Source: Chloroflexota bacterium (GTDB lineage: Bacteria > Chloroflexota > Limnocylindria > Limnocylindrales > CSP1-4). From it: a stretch of DNA of 10,203 nucleotides. Below the pieces are notes generated by a model, which worked only from the letters and a program-made list of their open reading frames with translations, did not search any database and had not been told where the DNA came from. This document shows, piece after piece, positions 1-6,840 of this stretch. Each line of letters begins with the position of its first letter. The stretch's first letter is position 1. The stretch covers positions 1 through 10,203 of the forward strand of contig JAJYJR010000167.1 in assembly GCA_021789355.1 (NCBI GenBank). Direction: 5' to 3'. A program made the translations under genes and the position numbers.

Positions 1-1569
1 CTGTCGGCGGCCGTCCTGGACGAGCTGCTCCGGACCGACGAGGCGCCGGCCGGCGCGCTCTGGCTCACGCCCCCGAGCGGCGGCGCGCTCGCGCTGATCG
101 CGGCCGCGGGTGACGGCGCCAGCGTGGGCCGATCACGGGCCGGGGACCGGGCCGCACCGGAGGCCGCAGAGCCTCCGGTCACCCCCGCAGGAGTACCCGC
201 CGCGCCGGAAGCCGCAGAGCCTCCGGCCACCTTCGCGGACGCGGCGGCCGCGGCCGAGTGGTGCCGTGCCGCCGGGTGGTCGGGCGTCGCGCTCGAGGAG
301 AGCCGCGACACCGGCGACGCCTTCGAGGTGCGGACAGTGGGCTTCGTCGCACTTCGCACGCACCGCGCGGCCGGGGGCGGCGAGCCGCCCCAGTTCCTCC
401 CCCGGGTGCGCCACGAACTGGCCATCGCGTTCCGCGCCACGCAGCTCCGGGAGACGCTGACCCGCGAGCGGTCGCTGCTCTCGGCGATCCTGGACGGCGC
501 CACGGACGCCATCGTGGCCGTCGACGGACAGCGGATGGTGGTGCGGCTGAACCCGGCCGCGCTGGGGCTCCTCGATGTGCCTCCCGAGAGCGTGCCTGCG
601 CCGTGCCGCGAGCTGCTCGGCTGCGAACCCGGTACTGCCGCCGAGCACGGCGGGCGGCCGAGGTGCGGCACTCGCTGCCCGTTCGAGGAAGTGCTGGCCG
701 GGGGGTCGCCGATCGTCGGCCGCGAGCAGACGGTGCTCGGGCGGAACGGGAAGGAGGTTCCGGTCGTGGCCTCGTACGCGCGCATGACCGGACCGGACGC
801 GGGCGCAGTGGCGGTCATGCACGACCTTCGCGCGGCGCGCGCACTCGACGAACTGCGGTCCAGCTTCGTGGCCGCCGTCTCCCACGACCTGCGCACGCCG
901 CTCGCCCTGATCACGGCCTACGTCGACACCCTGCTCGGCCTGGATCTCGACGAGGCGACGCGCCGCCGGTCCGTCGAGGGCATCGGAAAGGCGGCGGAGC
1001 ACCTGACGTCGCTGGTCAACGAGATCCTCGACGTTGCGCACCTGGAGAGCGACCGGATCGCGCTGCGGCGCGAGCCCGCGTCGATCTCCGCGATCGTCTC
1101 GCGCGTCGCGGCCGAGTTCGGGGACGCCCCCGGCATGCCGCCGATCGAGGTGAGCGTGCCGCCGGACCTTCCGCCGGTCGACGTCGACGCGGACCGCATC
1201 GCGCAGGTTCTCGACAACCTGGTGGCGAACGCCGCCAAGTACGGCGGCGCGGTCGCGCCGATCACGATCCGGGCCGGACGCCGGGACGGCGCGGTGGTGG
1301 TGAGCGTCGAGGACCAGGGCGAGGGCATCGAGCCCTCGGAACGCGACCGGGTCTTCGAGCGCTTCTACCGCGGCCGCCAGGTGCGTGGGGGAAGCGCCCC
1401 GGGCAGCGGGCTGGGCCTGTACGTGTGCCGGCGGCTGGTCGAGGCGCACGGCGGGTCGATCTGGGTGGACGATCGGGATCACGGCACCTCCATCTCGTTC
1501 ACGCTGCCGCTGGCGACCTCGACGCGGGGCCGGGGGGTCCGGGGCGCCGGATGGGTGGGCGCGACGTGA
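1..1569 (+). CDS. Sensor histidine kinase (GAF-like, PAS, HisKA, HATPase_c), 5' partial
   Basis: The kinase autophosphorylates a histidine using ATP and passes the phosphate to the regulator encoded next to it. The reading frame is open from base 1 with no stop, and residues upstream of the first GTG (124) already look like a GAF beta-strand region (ALWLTPPSGG), so the start lies outside the window. Order: GAF-like (about 1-465, interrupted by an Ala/Pro-rich duplicated loop at 151-231), PAS (about 466-830) with four cysteines spaced C-x5-C-x13-C-x3-C (604-678), HisKA with H-box SHDLRTPL (His codon 883-885), then HATPase_c with N-box DNLVANAAKYG (1213-1245), G1 DQGEGI (1312-1329), F-box FERFYRG (from 1354) and G2 GSGLGL (1402-1419). 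All catalytic motifs are intact. No membrane segment is visible in this part, so the visible portion is cytoplasmic; whether the missing N-terminus is membrane-bound is unknown. It ends in a GTGA overlap with the response regulator. The signal sensed is unknown. Confidence 0.95.
   Translation: MSAAVLDELLRTDEAPAGALWLTPPSGGALALIAAAGDGASVGRSRAGDRAAPEAAEPPVTPAGVPAAPEAAEPPATFADAAAAAEWCRAAGWSGVALEESRDTGDAFEVRTVGFVALRTHRAAGGGEPPQFLPRVRHELAIAFRATQLRETLTRERSLLSAILDGATDAIVAVDGQRMVVRLNPAALGLLDVPPESVPAPCRELLGCEPGTAAEHGGRPRCGTRCPFEEVLAGGSPIVGREQTVLGRNGKEVPVVASYARMTGPDAGAVAVMHDLRAARALDELRSSFVAAVSHDLRTPLALITAYVDTLLGLDLDEATRRRSVEGIGKAAEHLTSLVNEILDVAHLESDRIALRREPASISAIVSRVAAEFGDAPGMPPIEVSVPPDLPPVDVDADRIAQVLDNLVANAAKYGGAVAPITIRAGRRDGAVVVSVEDQGEGIEPSERDRVFERFYRGRQVRGGSAPGSGLGLYVCRRLVEAHGGSIWVDDRDHGTSISFTLPLATSTRGRGVRGAGWVGAT
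151..231 (+). repeat. In-frame 33-base direct repeat pair with internal hairpins inside the kinase gene
   Basis: Two 33-base copies lie at 151-183 and 199-231, 48 bases (16 codons) apart, and differ at 3 positions by my alignment. They encode AAPEAAEPPVT and AAPEAAEPPAT. The first copy contains a perfect 8-base inverted repeat, CCGGAGGC (157-164) and GCCTCCGG (171-178), around the 6-base loop CGCAGA. The second copy (205-212 / 219-226) has one mismatch in the stem. The spacing keeps the frame, so the protein gains an Ala/Pro/Glu-rich linker inside the GAF-like region. It may be a simple duplication or a small palindromic element that inserted in coding sequence. Confidence 0.85.
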
Positions 1570-2270
1570 CCGAGGCCGGAGGCGAACGCATCCTGATCGT
1601 CGAGGACCAGCCGGAGTTCGCCGAGCTGCTCAGGCTGTGGCTCGACCGGCACGGCTGGCAGACCCTCATGGCCCGCGATGGCGGCGAGGCGCTGCGCGTG
1701 TTCGACGAGCACGGGGCCGACCTGGTGCTGCTGGACATCGGCCTGCCCGGTCCGGACGGGTGGGAGGTCATCGGCCGGATCCGCGAGCACAGCCAGGTGC
1801 CCGTCCTCATGGTCACGGCCCTGGGATCGGAGGCCGACAAGATCCGGGGGCTGGGCGCCGGCGCCGACGACTACATGAACAAGCCGGTGAGCTTCCCCGA
1901 GCTGATCGCGCGGGTGCAGGCCGCGCTCCGGCGGGCACGCCCCCACGCCGCCGCGCCCGAGGACCCCGGCATCATCATGCGGGGCGCCGTGCACATCTAT
2001 CCGCGCAGCCATCGCGTCCTGATCGGCGGGATCGAGATCCATCTCACGCCCACCGAGTTCCGCCTGCTCCGGTACCTCGCCGAGCACCCGGGGGAGCTGG
2101 TGGCGCACCGCGAGCTGCTGCAGGCGGTGTGGGGTCCGACCTACGGTGACGACACCCAGTTGCTCCGCGTCACCATGCGCAACCTCCGCGCGAAGCTCGC
2201 GTCGGCGGCGCCGGAACGCCGGTTCATCAGCACGGAATACGGGCTGGGGTATCGCTTCTCGGAAGGCTGA
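1566..2270 (+). CDS. OmpR/PhoB-family response regulator, KdpE-like output domain
   Basis: A 234-residue DNA-binding response regulator and the evident partner of the upstream kinase. The receiver domain (about 8-122) has the acidic pair E13-D14, phospho-acceptor D57 in DLVLLDIGLPGPDG, T84 in VLMVTALG and K106 in MNKPVSFPEL. The winged-helix domain (about 138-232) has LTPTEFRLLRYLAEHPGELV, the recognition-helix region DDTQLLRVTMRNLRAKL and the closing hairpin STEYGLGYRF. The VWGPTYGDDTQLLRV stretch resembles KdpE more than PhoB, but no kdp genes are visible, so a potassium role is not supported. I chose GTG 1566 because it overlaps the kinase stop as GTGA and follows a G-rich stretch (GGGTGGG); ATG 1551 in the same frame would add five residues. 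Both domains are complete. The target promoters are unknown. Confidence 0.95.
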   Translation: MTEAGGERILIVEDQPEFAELLRLWLDRHGWQTLMARDGGEALRVFDEHGADLVLLDIGLPGPDGWEVIGRIREHSQVPVLMVTALGSEADKIRGLGAGADDYMNKPVSFPELIARVQAALRRARPHAAAPEDPGIIMRGAVHIYPRSHRVLIGGIEIHLTPTEFRLLRYLAEHPGELVAHRELLQAVWGPTYGDDTQLLRVTMRNLRAKLASAAPERRFISTEYGLGYRFSEG

Positions 2271-2272
2271 GC

Positions 2273-2288
2273 GCCGCGTGCCCGCGGC
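2273..2288. terminator. Possible weak hairpin between convergent operons
   Basis: The only gap between the two convergent transcription units is 2271-2310. It contains a perfect 6-bp stem GCCGCG (2273-2278) / CGCGGC (2283-2288) with a TGCC loop, and a second, shorter symmetry, CCGG-AGT-CCGG, from about 2292. Neither is followed by a T-run on either strand, so this is not a classic intrinsic terminator. It could pause polymerase or act with Rho, but in DNA this GC-rich a 6-bp stem can arise by chance. Confidence 0.25.
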
Positions 2289-2310
2289 CGCCCGGAGTCC
2301 GGCACGGGGC

Positions 2311-5300
2311 TCAGGCTCCGACGGCGGCCGCCGTCGCGGCGACCAGCTGCTCGATGATCGCCCGCGCCACATCCCACAGGTTCGCCGCCCGGCCCACGCG
2401 CACGCGCACCTGGTTCGACGCGATCCGCAGCGATCCCGGTGCGAGGCCCATGGGTCGCCACCCCGGCGCCTGCAGCCCGCGCACCACGGCGGATCGCGAC
2501 CAGTCAGGCGGGAACCGGAAGACCAGGTCCGACTCCTCGCGGGACACCGACGAGATGCCGGCGCGCTCCGCGAGCAGGCGCAGTCGCACCACGTCCAGCA
2601 ACCGCTCCGCCGGCGCGGGAAGCGGCCCGAAGCGGTCGGCCATGTCGAGGCGAGCGGCGGCGAGATCGTCTTCCGTGCGCACGCGGGACAACCGCCGGTA
2701 GAACTCGAGCTTCTGCGGCTCGCCGGCCATGTACTCCTCCGGCAGGTACGCGTCGACCGGCAGGTCGACGGTCGCGGCGGGACGCGGCAGGACCGGCTCC
2801 CGGTCCTCGAGCTCGGCCTTCTGCTCCTCGACCGCCTCGGCCAGGAGCCGCGTGTACAGGTCGAAGCCGACCGCGGCGATGTGCCCGTGCTGTTCCGCGC
2901 CGAGGATGTTGCCCGCGCCGCGGATCTCCAGGTCGGCCAGCGCGATCTGGAACCCGGCACCGAGCTCCGAGGCGTTGAAGATCGCTTGGAGGCGTTTGCG
3001 GGCCACCTCGCTCAGGCGGTCGCGTCGCCGGTAGAGCAGGTACGCGTACGCCCGTCGAGCGCTCCGGCCGACCCGTCCGCGCAGCTGGTAGAGCTGGGCC
3101 AGGCCGAGCGCGTCGGCCCGGTCGATCACGATGGTGTTCGAGTTCGGGATGTCGAGCCCTGACTCGATGATGGTGGTGCAGACGAGCACGTCGTGCTCGC
3201 CGGCCGAGAACGCCAGCATGACCCGCTCGAGCTGGCCCTCCGGCATCTGGCCGTGGGCGACCGCGATCCGCGCCTGCGGCAGCAGGCGCCGGAGCTGCTC
3301 CGCCTGCGCCTCGATCGTCTCGACACGGTTGTGGACGAAGAACGCCTGGCCGCCGCGATCGAGCTCGCGGAGGATCGCGTCGCGGACCAGGCCCGCCGAC
3401 GCCTCTGCGACCCGGGTCTGGATCGGGAGCCGGTCCTCCGGCGGCGTCTCGATCACGCTCATGTCCCGGACACCCGAGAGCGCCATGTTCAGCGTGCGGG
3501 GGATGGGCGTGGCCGAGAGCGTCAGCACGTCCACGGCGCGCTTCAGCTGCTTGAGGCGCTCCTTATGGGCCACCCCGAAGCGCTGCTCCTCGTCGACGAC
3601 CAGCAGCCCGAGATCCCGGAACCGCACGTCCCTCGAGAGAAGCCGGTGCGTGCCGATCACCAGGTCCACGCTGCCCTGCTCCAGCCCGTCGATGGTGGCG
3701 TGCTGCTCGGCGGGCGGCACGAAGCGGCTGAGCAGCCGCACGGTCAACGGATAGGCCGCGAACCGTTGCGTGAACGTCGTGAAGTGCTGCTGCGCGAGCA
3801 CGGTGGTCGGGACCAGCACCGCGACCTGCGTCCCGTCCTGGATCGCCTTGAACGCCGCCCGGAGCGCCACCTCGGTCTTGCCGTACCCCACGTCCCCCAC
3901 CACGAGCCGGTCCATCGGCTCGACCCGCTCCATGTCGCCCTTGGTCTCCACCACCGCACGCTGCTGATCGGGCGTCTCCTCGTAGGGGAACGCCGACTCC
4001 AGCTCCGCCTGCCAGGGCGTGTCGGGGGCGAACCGGTGGCCGCGCGCCTGTGCCCGGGCCGAGTAGAGCTCGAGCAGGTCCTTCGCCAGGTCGGTCACGG
4101 CGCGCCGGACGCGCGCCCGGGTCCGCTGCCACTCGCCCCCGCCGAGCTTCGAGAGCTGGGGGTTCTCGCCGCCCGAGTAGCGCGAGATGCGGTCGATCTG
4201 CTCCACCGGCAGGAAGATGCGGTCGGCGCCCGCGAAGTGCAGCTCGAGGTAGTCCCGCTCCTCCCCCGACCCACCGACGCCCCGCCGAACCATGCCACCG
4301 TAGCGGGCGATGCCGTGGTCGACGTGGACCACGATGTCCCCGGCGACCAGCCGTTCGAGGAGGTCGCGCGGGACGACCCTGCGGAGCGCACGCGGACGGC
4401 GCACCCGGACGCTCCCGAACAGCTCGCGATCGGTGAGCACGACGAGCCCGTCGGGGCCGTCCTCGAACCCGCTGTTGAGGCTGCGCTCCACGAGGGCGAC
4501 GCCCCCCGGGTCGGGCGGCTCGGCGAGGCGCCTGGCCGGCGCGACGAGCACACCCGCGTCCTCGAGGATCTCGGCGAGGCGCGCCGACTGGTCCGAGGAG
4601 ATCACCACGCGCCGCGCCTCGGCGCGCCATCGCGCGACGGCGTCCGGGACCCCGGCAATGCGCTGGGGCGGCAGCGCGGGCTCGCGCCAGCCGAACGGGT
4701 TGCCGCCCGGCGGCGCCTCCTCGGCCTCGCTCTCCCAGGTCAGCTCGAGCGTCCGCGCCTCGTGCCGCGCCCGCTGCCAGGCCCGCTGCTCCAGGTACGC
4801 GTCGGGCCATCCGGCAGGCACCTCGCCCGACTCCTCCAGCTCCGCGCGTCGCTCGGCCGCTTCCTCCCACAGCAGCTGGGCGGCCTGGTCGACGTCGCCG
4901 GGCTCGTCGAGCAGCCAGATCGCGTCGCCGACGTGATCGAGGCCGGTGGCGGGTGCCAGCACCCCGGCCCACACCTCGGTCGCGTCGCCGAGCTGCCGGG
5001 TGGCCGTCATCCGCTCCAGGTCCGCGTCGAGGAGCGGCGACAGGCGGCCGGCGAGCCGTCCAAGCCGGGCGCGCAGCCAGGCGGCCGTGTCGGGCGGCAG
5101 CGGGAACTCGTCCGCGGGCAGTAGCGCGGCGGCACTCACGGGGCCGGTCGAGCGCTGGTCTGCGGGGTCGAACGCGCGGAGCGAGTCGATCTCGTCCCCG
5201 AAGAACTCGGCACGGACCGGAAAAGGCTGGCCGGGCGGGAACAGGTCCACGATGCCGCCGCGCCGGGCGAACTCGCCGCGCCCACCGACCTCCGTGACGG

Positions 5301-5961
5301 CCTCGTAGCCGAGGTCGACGAGCTCGCGCAGCAGGCGTTCCTGGGACAGGCGGGCGCCGTGCCGCAGGACGAGCGGGGCGGACGGGATCTCGGCGGGAGG
5401 CAGCGTGCGCTGGAAGAGTGCCTGGGGGCTGCTGACGAGGATCCTCGACCCCGCACCATGCCGCCACGCGGCGAGGGCCGCGACCCGCGCGGCAGTCTCG
5501 TCGCGGACCAGCTCGCCCCGCTCGTAGGCCAGCGCGGTCCGCGGCTCGAGCACGACGATCGCGGACGGGTCGCCGAGCCATGCCACGAGCTCCTCGGCCA
5601 CGCGATCGGCGATCTCCGCGTCGCGCGCGATCCAGGCGAGGCGCTCGCCCGTGGCGAGCGCGAGCGCCGCCGCCAGGTACGTCTTGGCGCCGTGCGGCAT
5701 CGACGCGTACACGACGTGCCGCAGGTCGCGCCCCGCCCGCCCCTCGCGGACCTGCGCGTACCGCTCCGCAAGACCGCGCAGCTCCGCCGTCGCGGCCAGC
5801 AGCGGGGGCAGCGCCGAGAGGTCCGCGACCCGGATCCGGGCCGCGCCGGACCCCCCGCGACCCGCCTGCCCGGGCTGCGGCCGCCGACCGGCCAGCTCGG
5901 CCGACGCCTCCGCGATGTGCCGGTCGCGGCCTCGGCGGCCGCGCAGGCGCTGCTCGGTCAC
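2311..5961 (-). CDS. mfd: Transcription-repair coupling factor Mfd
   Basis: This ATP-driven DNA translocase removes RNA polymerase stalled at lesions and recruits UvrA for nucleotide excision repair. At 1216 residues it is slightly longer than the usual 1150 or so. Order: an Arg/Gly-rich leader (1-45), a UvrB-homology module (about 75-300; RGEFARRGGIVDLFPPGQPF, FFGDEIDSLRAFDP), an acidic Arg-rich middle, the RNA-polymerase-interacting domain (536-605; GDIVVHVDHGIARYGGM), then RecG-like helicase domains with Walker A GDVGYGKTE (689-697, K695), DEEQ box (790-793), SAT (816-818) and motif VI QLRGRVGR (959-966), and the C-terminal autoinhibitory TRCF domain (about 1060-1140; PEEYMAGEPQKLEFYRRL). 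The GTG start at 5961 lies 6 bases after the pth stop and opens GTGACCGAG, as does the response regulator. No strong Shine-Dalgarno is seen, so coupling to pth is likely. Oddity: the N-terminal module keeps a GAKT (91-94) where this fold usually has lost its P-loop. Confidence 0.98.
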   Translation of the reverse strand: MTEQRLRGRRGRDRHIAEASAELAGRRPQPGQAGRGGSGAARIRVADLSALPPLLAATAELRGLAERYAQVREGRAGRDLRHVVYASMPHGAKTYLAAALALATGERLAWIARDAEIADRVAEELVAWLGDPSAIVVLEPRTALAYERGELVRDETAARVAALAAWRHGAGSRILVSSPQALFQRTLPPAEIPSAPLVLRHGARLSQERLLRELVDLGYEAVTEVGGRGEFARRGGIVDLFPPGQPFPVRAEFFGDEIDSLRAFDPADQRSTGPVSAAALLPADEFPLPPDTAAWLRARLGRLAGRLSPLLDADLERMTATRQLGDATEVWAGVLAPATGLDHVGDAIWLLDEPGDVDQAAQLLWEEAAERRAELEESGEVPAGWPDAYLEQRAWQRARHEARTLELTWESEAEEAPPGGNPFGWREPALPPQRIAGVPDAVARWRAEARRVVISSDQSARLAEILEDAGVLVAPARRLAEPPDPGGVALVERSLNSGFEDGPDGLVVLTDRELFGSVRVRRPRALRRVVPRDLLERLVAGDIVVHVDHGIARYGGMVRRGVGGSGEERDYLELHFAGADRIFLPVEQIDRISRYSGGENPQLSKLGGGEWQRTRARVRRAVTDLAKDLLELYSARAQARGHRFAPDTPWQAELESAFPYEETPDQQRAVVETKGDMERVEPMDRLVVGDVGYGKTEVALRAAFKAIQDGTQVAVLVPTTVLAQQHFTTFTQRFAAYPLTVRLLSRFVPPAEQHATIDGLEQGSVDLVIGTHRLLSRDVRFRDLGLLVVDEEQRFGVAHKERLKQLKRAVDVLTLSATPIPRTLNMALSGVRDMSVIETPPEDRLPIQTRVAEASAGLVRDAILRELDRGGQAFFVHNRVETIEAQAEQLRRLLPQARIAVAHGQMPEGQLERVMLAFSAGEHDVLVCTTIIESGLDIPNSNTIVIDRADALGLAQLYQLRGRVGRSARRAYAYLLYRRRDRLSEVARKRLQAIFNASELGAGFQIALADLEIRGAGNILGAEQHGHIAAVGFDLYTRLLAEAVEEQKAELEDREPVLPRPAATVDLPVDAYLPEEYMAGEPQKLEFYRRLSRVRTEDDLAAARLDMADRFGPLPAPAERLLDVVRLRLLAERAGISSVSREESDLVFRFPPDWSRSAVVRGLQAPGWRPMGLAPGSLRIASNQVRVRVGRAANLWDVARAIIEQLVAATAAAVGA

Positions 5962-5967
5962 GGTGGA

Positions 5968-6840
5968 TCAGGACCGCGGGTCGTGATCGGAAGCGCGGGG
6001 CAGGATGCGCCGCCAGCCCGACCTGGTGCGCCGGATCCCGTCGAGTCCCGTGGGGCCGCCGACCTCTCCGGGCCCGGGCTCCGTGACCGGCATGGGTTCG
6101 CCGCGCTCCCGGCGTCCCGCGTCGGCGCCGGCATCCCCGGTGCCTTCGGCCACGGCCGTATCGTCGGCGGCACGCGGCGCTGTCTCGTCCGCGCCCCTCG
6201 CCCTGCGGCCAGTGGCCGCCGGCCTGGCGTCGGCGGCCGCTGCCGGCGACGACTCTGCCGCCGACGCCAGCGTCCAGCCGTTCCACCGGTTGGCCGCCGC
6301 CTGGGCCCCGTCGCGCGCCCAGGACTCGACGGCGTCGGCCGCCGCGTCCAGCAGCTCCGGCAGCAGCTTGCGCTCGTCCCCCGAGAAGCGGCTCAGCACG
6401 TGATCGATGGCATCCCGGCGCGGTTCCCCGATCCCGACGCGGAGCCGCGCGAAGCGCTGCGTCTCCAGCTCGGCCACGATCGAGCGCAGCCCGTTATGGC
6501 CGCCATGGGTACCCTCCGGCCGGATCCGCAGCCGTCCGAACGGCAGCGCGAAGTCGTCGACCACCACCAGCATCTGGTCGAGCGGCGCGTGCTCCCGGGC
6601 CAGGATCTTGCGGACCGCGATCCCGGAGTCGTTCATGAACGTGAGCGGCTTGACCAGCACGATGTCGAGATCGCCGAGGCGCCCCCGCACCGAGATGGCG
6701 GCGTCGCGCTCCTTGCCACGGCCCGACAGGCCCGCGCGGTCGGCGATCCGGTCGAGCACCATCCAGCCGACGTTGTGTCGGGTCTCCGCGTATTTCGGCC
6801 CGGGGTTGCCCAACCCGACGACGAGTCTCGCGACGCTCAT
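5968..6840 (-). CDS. pth: Peptidyl-tRNA hydrolase with long C-terminal extension
   Basis: Cleaves peptidyl-tRNA that drops off ribosomes, recycling the tRNA; a cytoplasmic enzyme. The product is 290 residues. The enzyme core (1-190) has VVGLGNPGPKYAETRHNVGW with N12 and catalytic H22, KPLTFMNDSG with N70, VVVDDFALPFGRLRIRPEG with D95 (the position of the E. coli catalytic-site Asp), and GTHGGHNGLRSI with N116. Usual Pth proteins are about 190 residues. Here roughly 95 more follow, first Ala/Pro/Asp-rich (about 191-245), then a basic end containing RRTRSGWRRILPR (270-282). I recognise no domain in this tail. The start is ATG 6840, which overlaps the ybeY stop as ATGA and leaves the standard short Pth N-terminus; in-frame codons further upstream belong to a shadow of ybeY. 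The stop is 6 bases before mfd. No clear Shine-Dalgarno is present, consistent with translational coupling. Confidence 0.97.
   Translation of the reverse strand: MSVARLVVGLGNPGPKYAETRHNVGWMVLDRIADRAGLSGRGKERDAAISVRGRLGDLDIVLVKPLTFMNDSGIAVRKILAREHAPLDQMLVVVDDFALPFGRLRIRPEGTHGGHNGLRSIVAELETQRFARLRVGIGEPRRDAIDHVLSRFSGDERKLLPELLDAAADAVESWARDGAQAAANRWNGWTLASAAESSPAAAADARPAATGRRARGADETAPRAADDTAVAEGTGDAGADAGRRERGEPMPVTEPGPGEVGGPTGLDGIRRTRSGWRRILPRASDHDPRS

Noticed and set aside
258..1565. Long upstream extension of the response regulator frame
   Set aside because: This part is the out-of-frame shadow of the kinase, Arg-rich with no domains; the receiver domain begins right after GTG 1566.
124..1569. 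Kinase starting at GTG 124
   Set aside because: The same frame is open to base 1 and encodes a plausible GAF strand before 124, so the gene more likely enters from outside the window.
1479..2960. A 493-codon - strand open frame opposite the response regulator and running into mfd in another frame
   Set aside because: It overlaps two real genes and lacks any family motif.
3193..5124. A 643-codon + strand open frame opposite mfd
   Set aside because: It is the shadow of a fully motif-complete mfd, and its composition is low-complexity Arg/His/Leu/Glu without domains.
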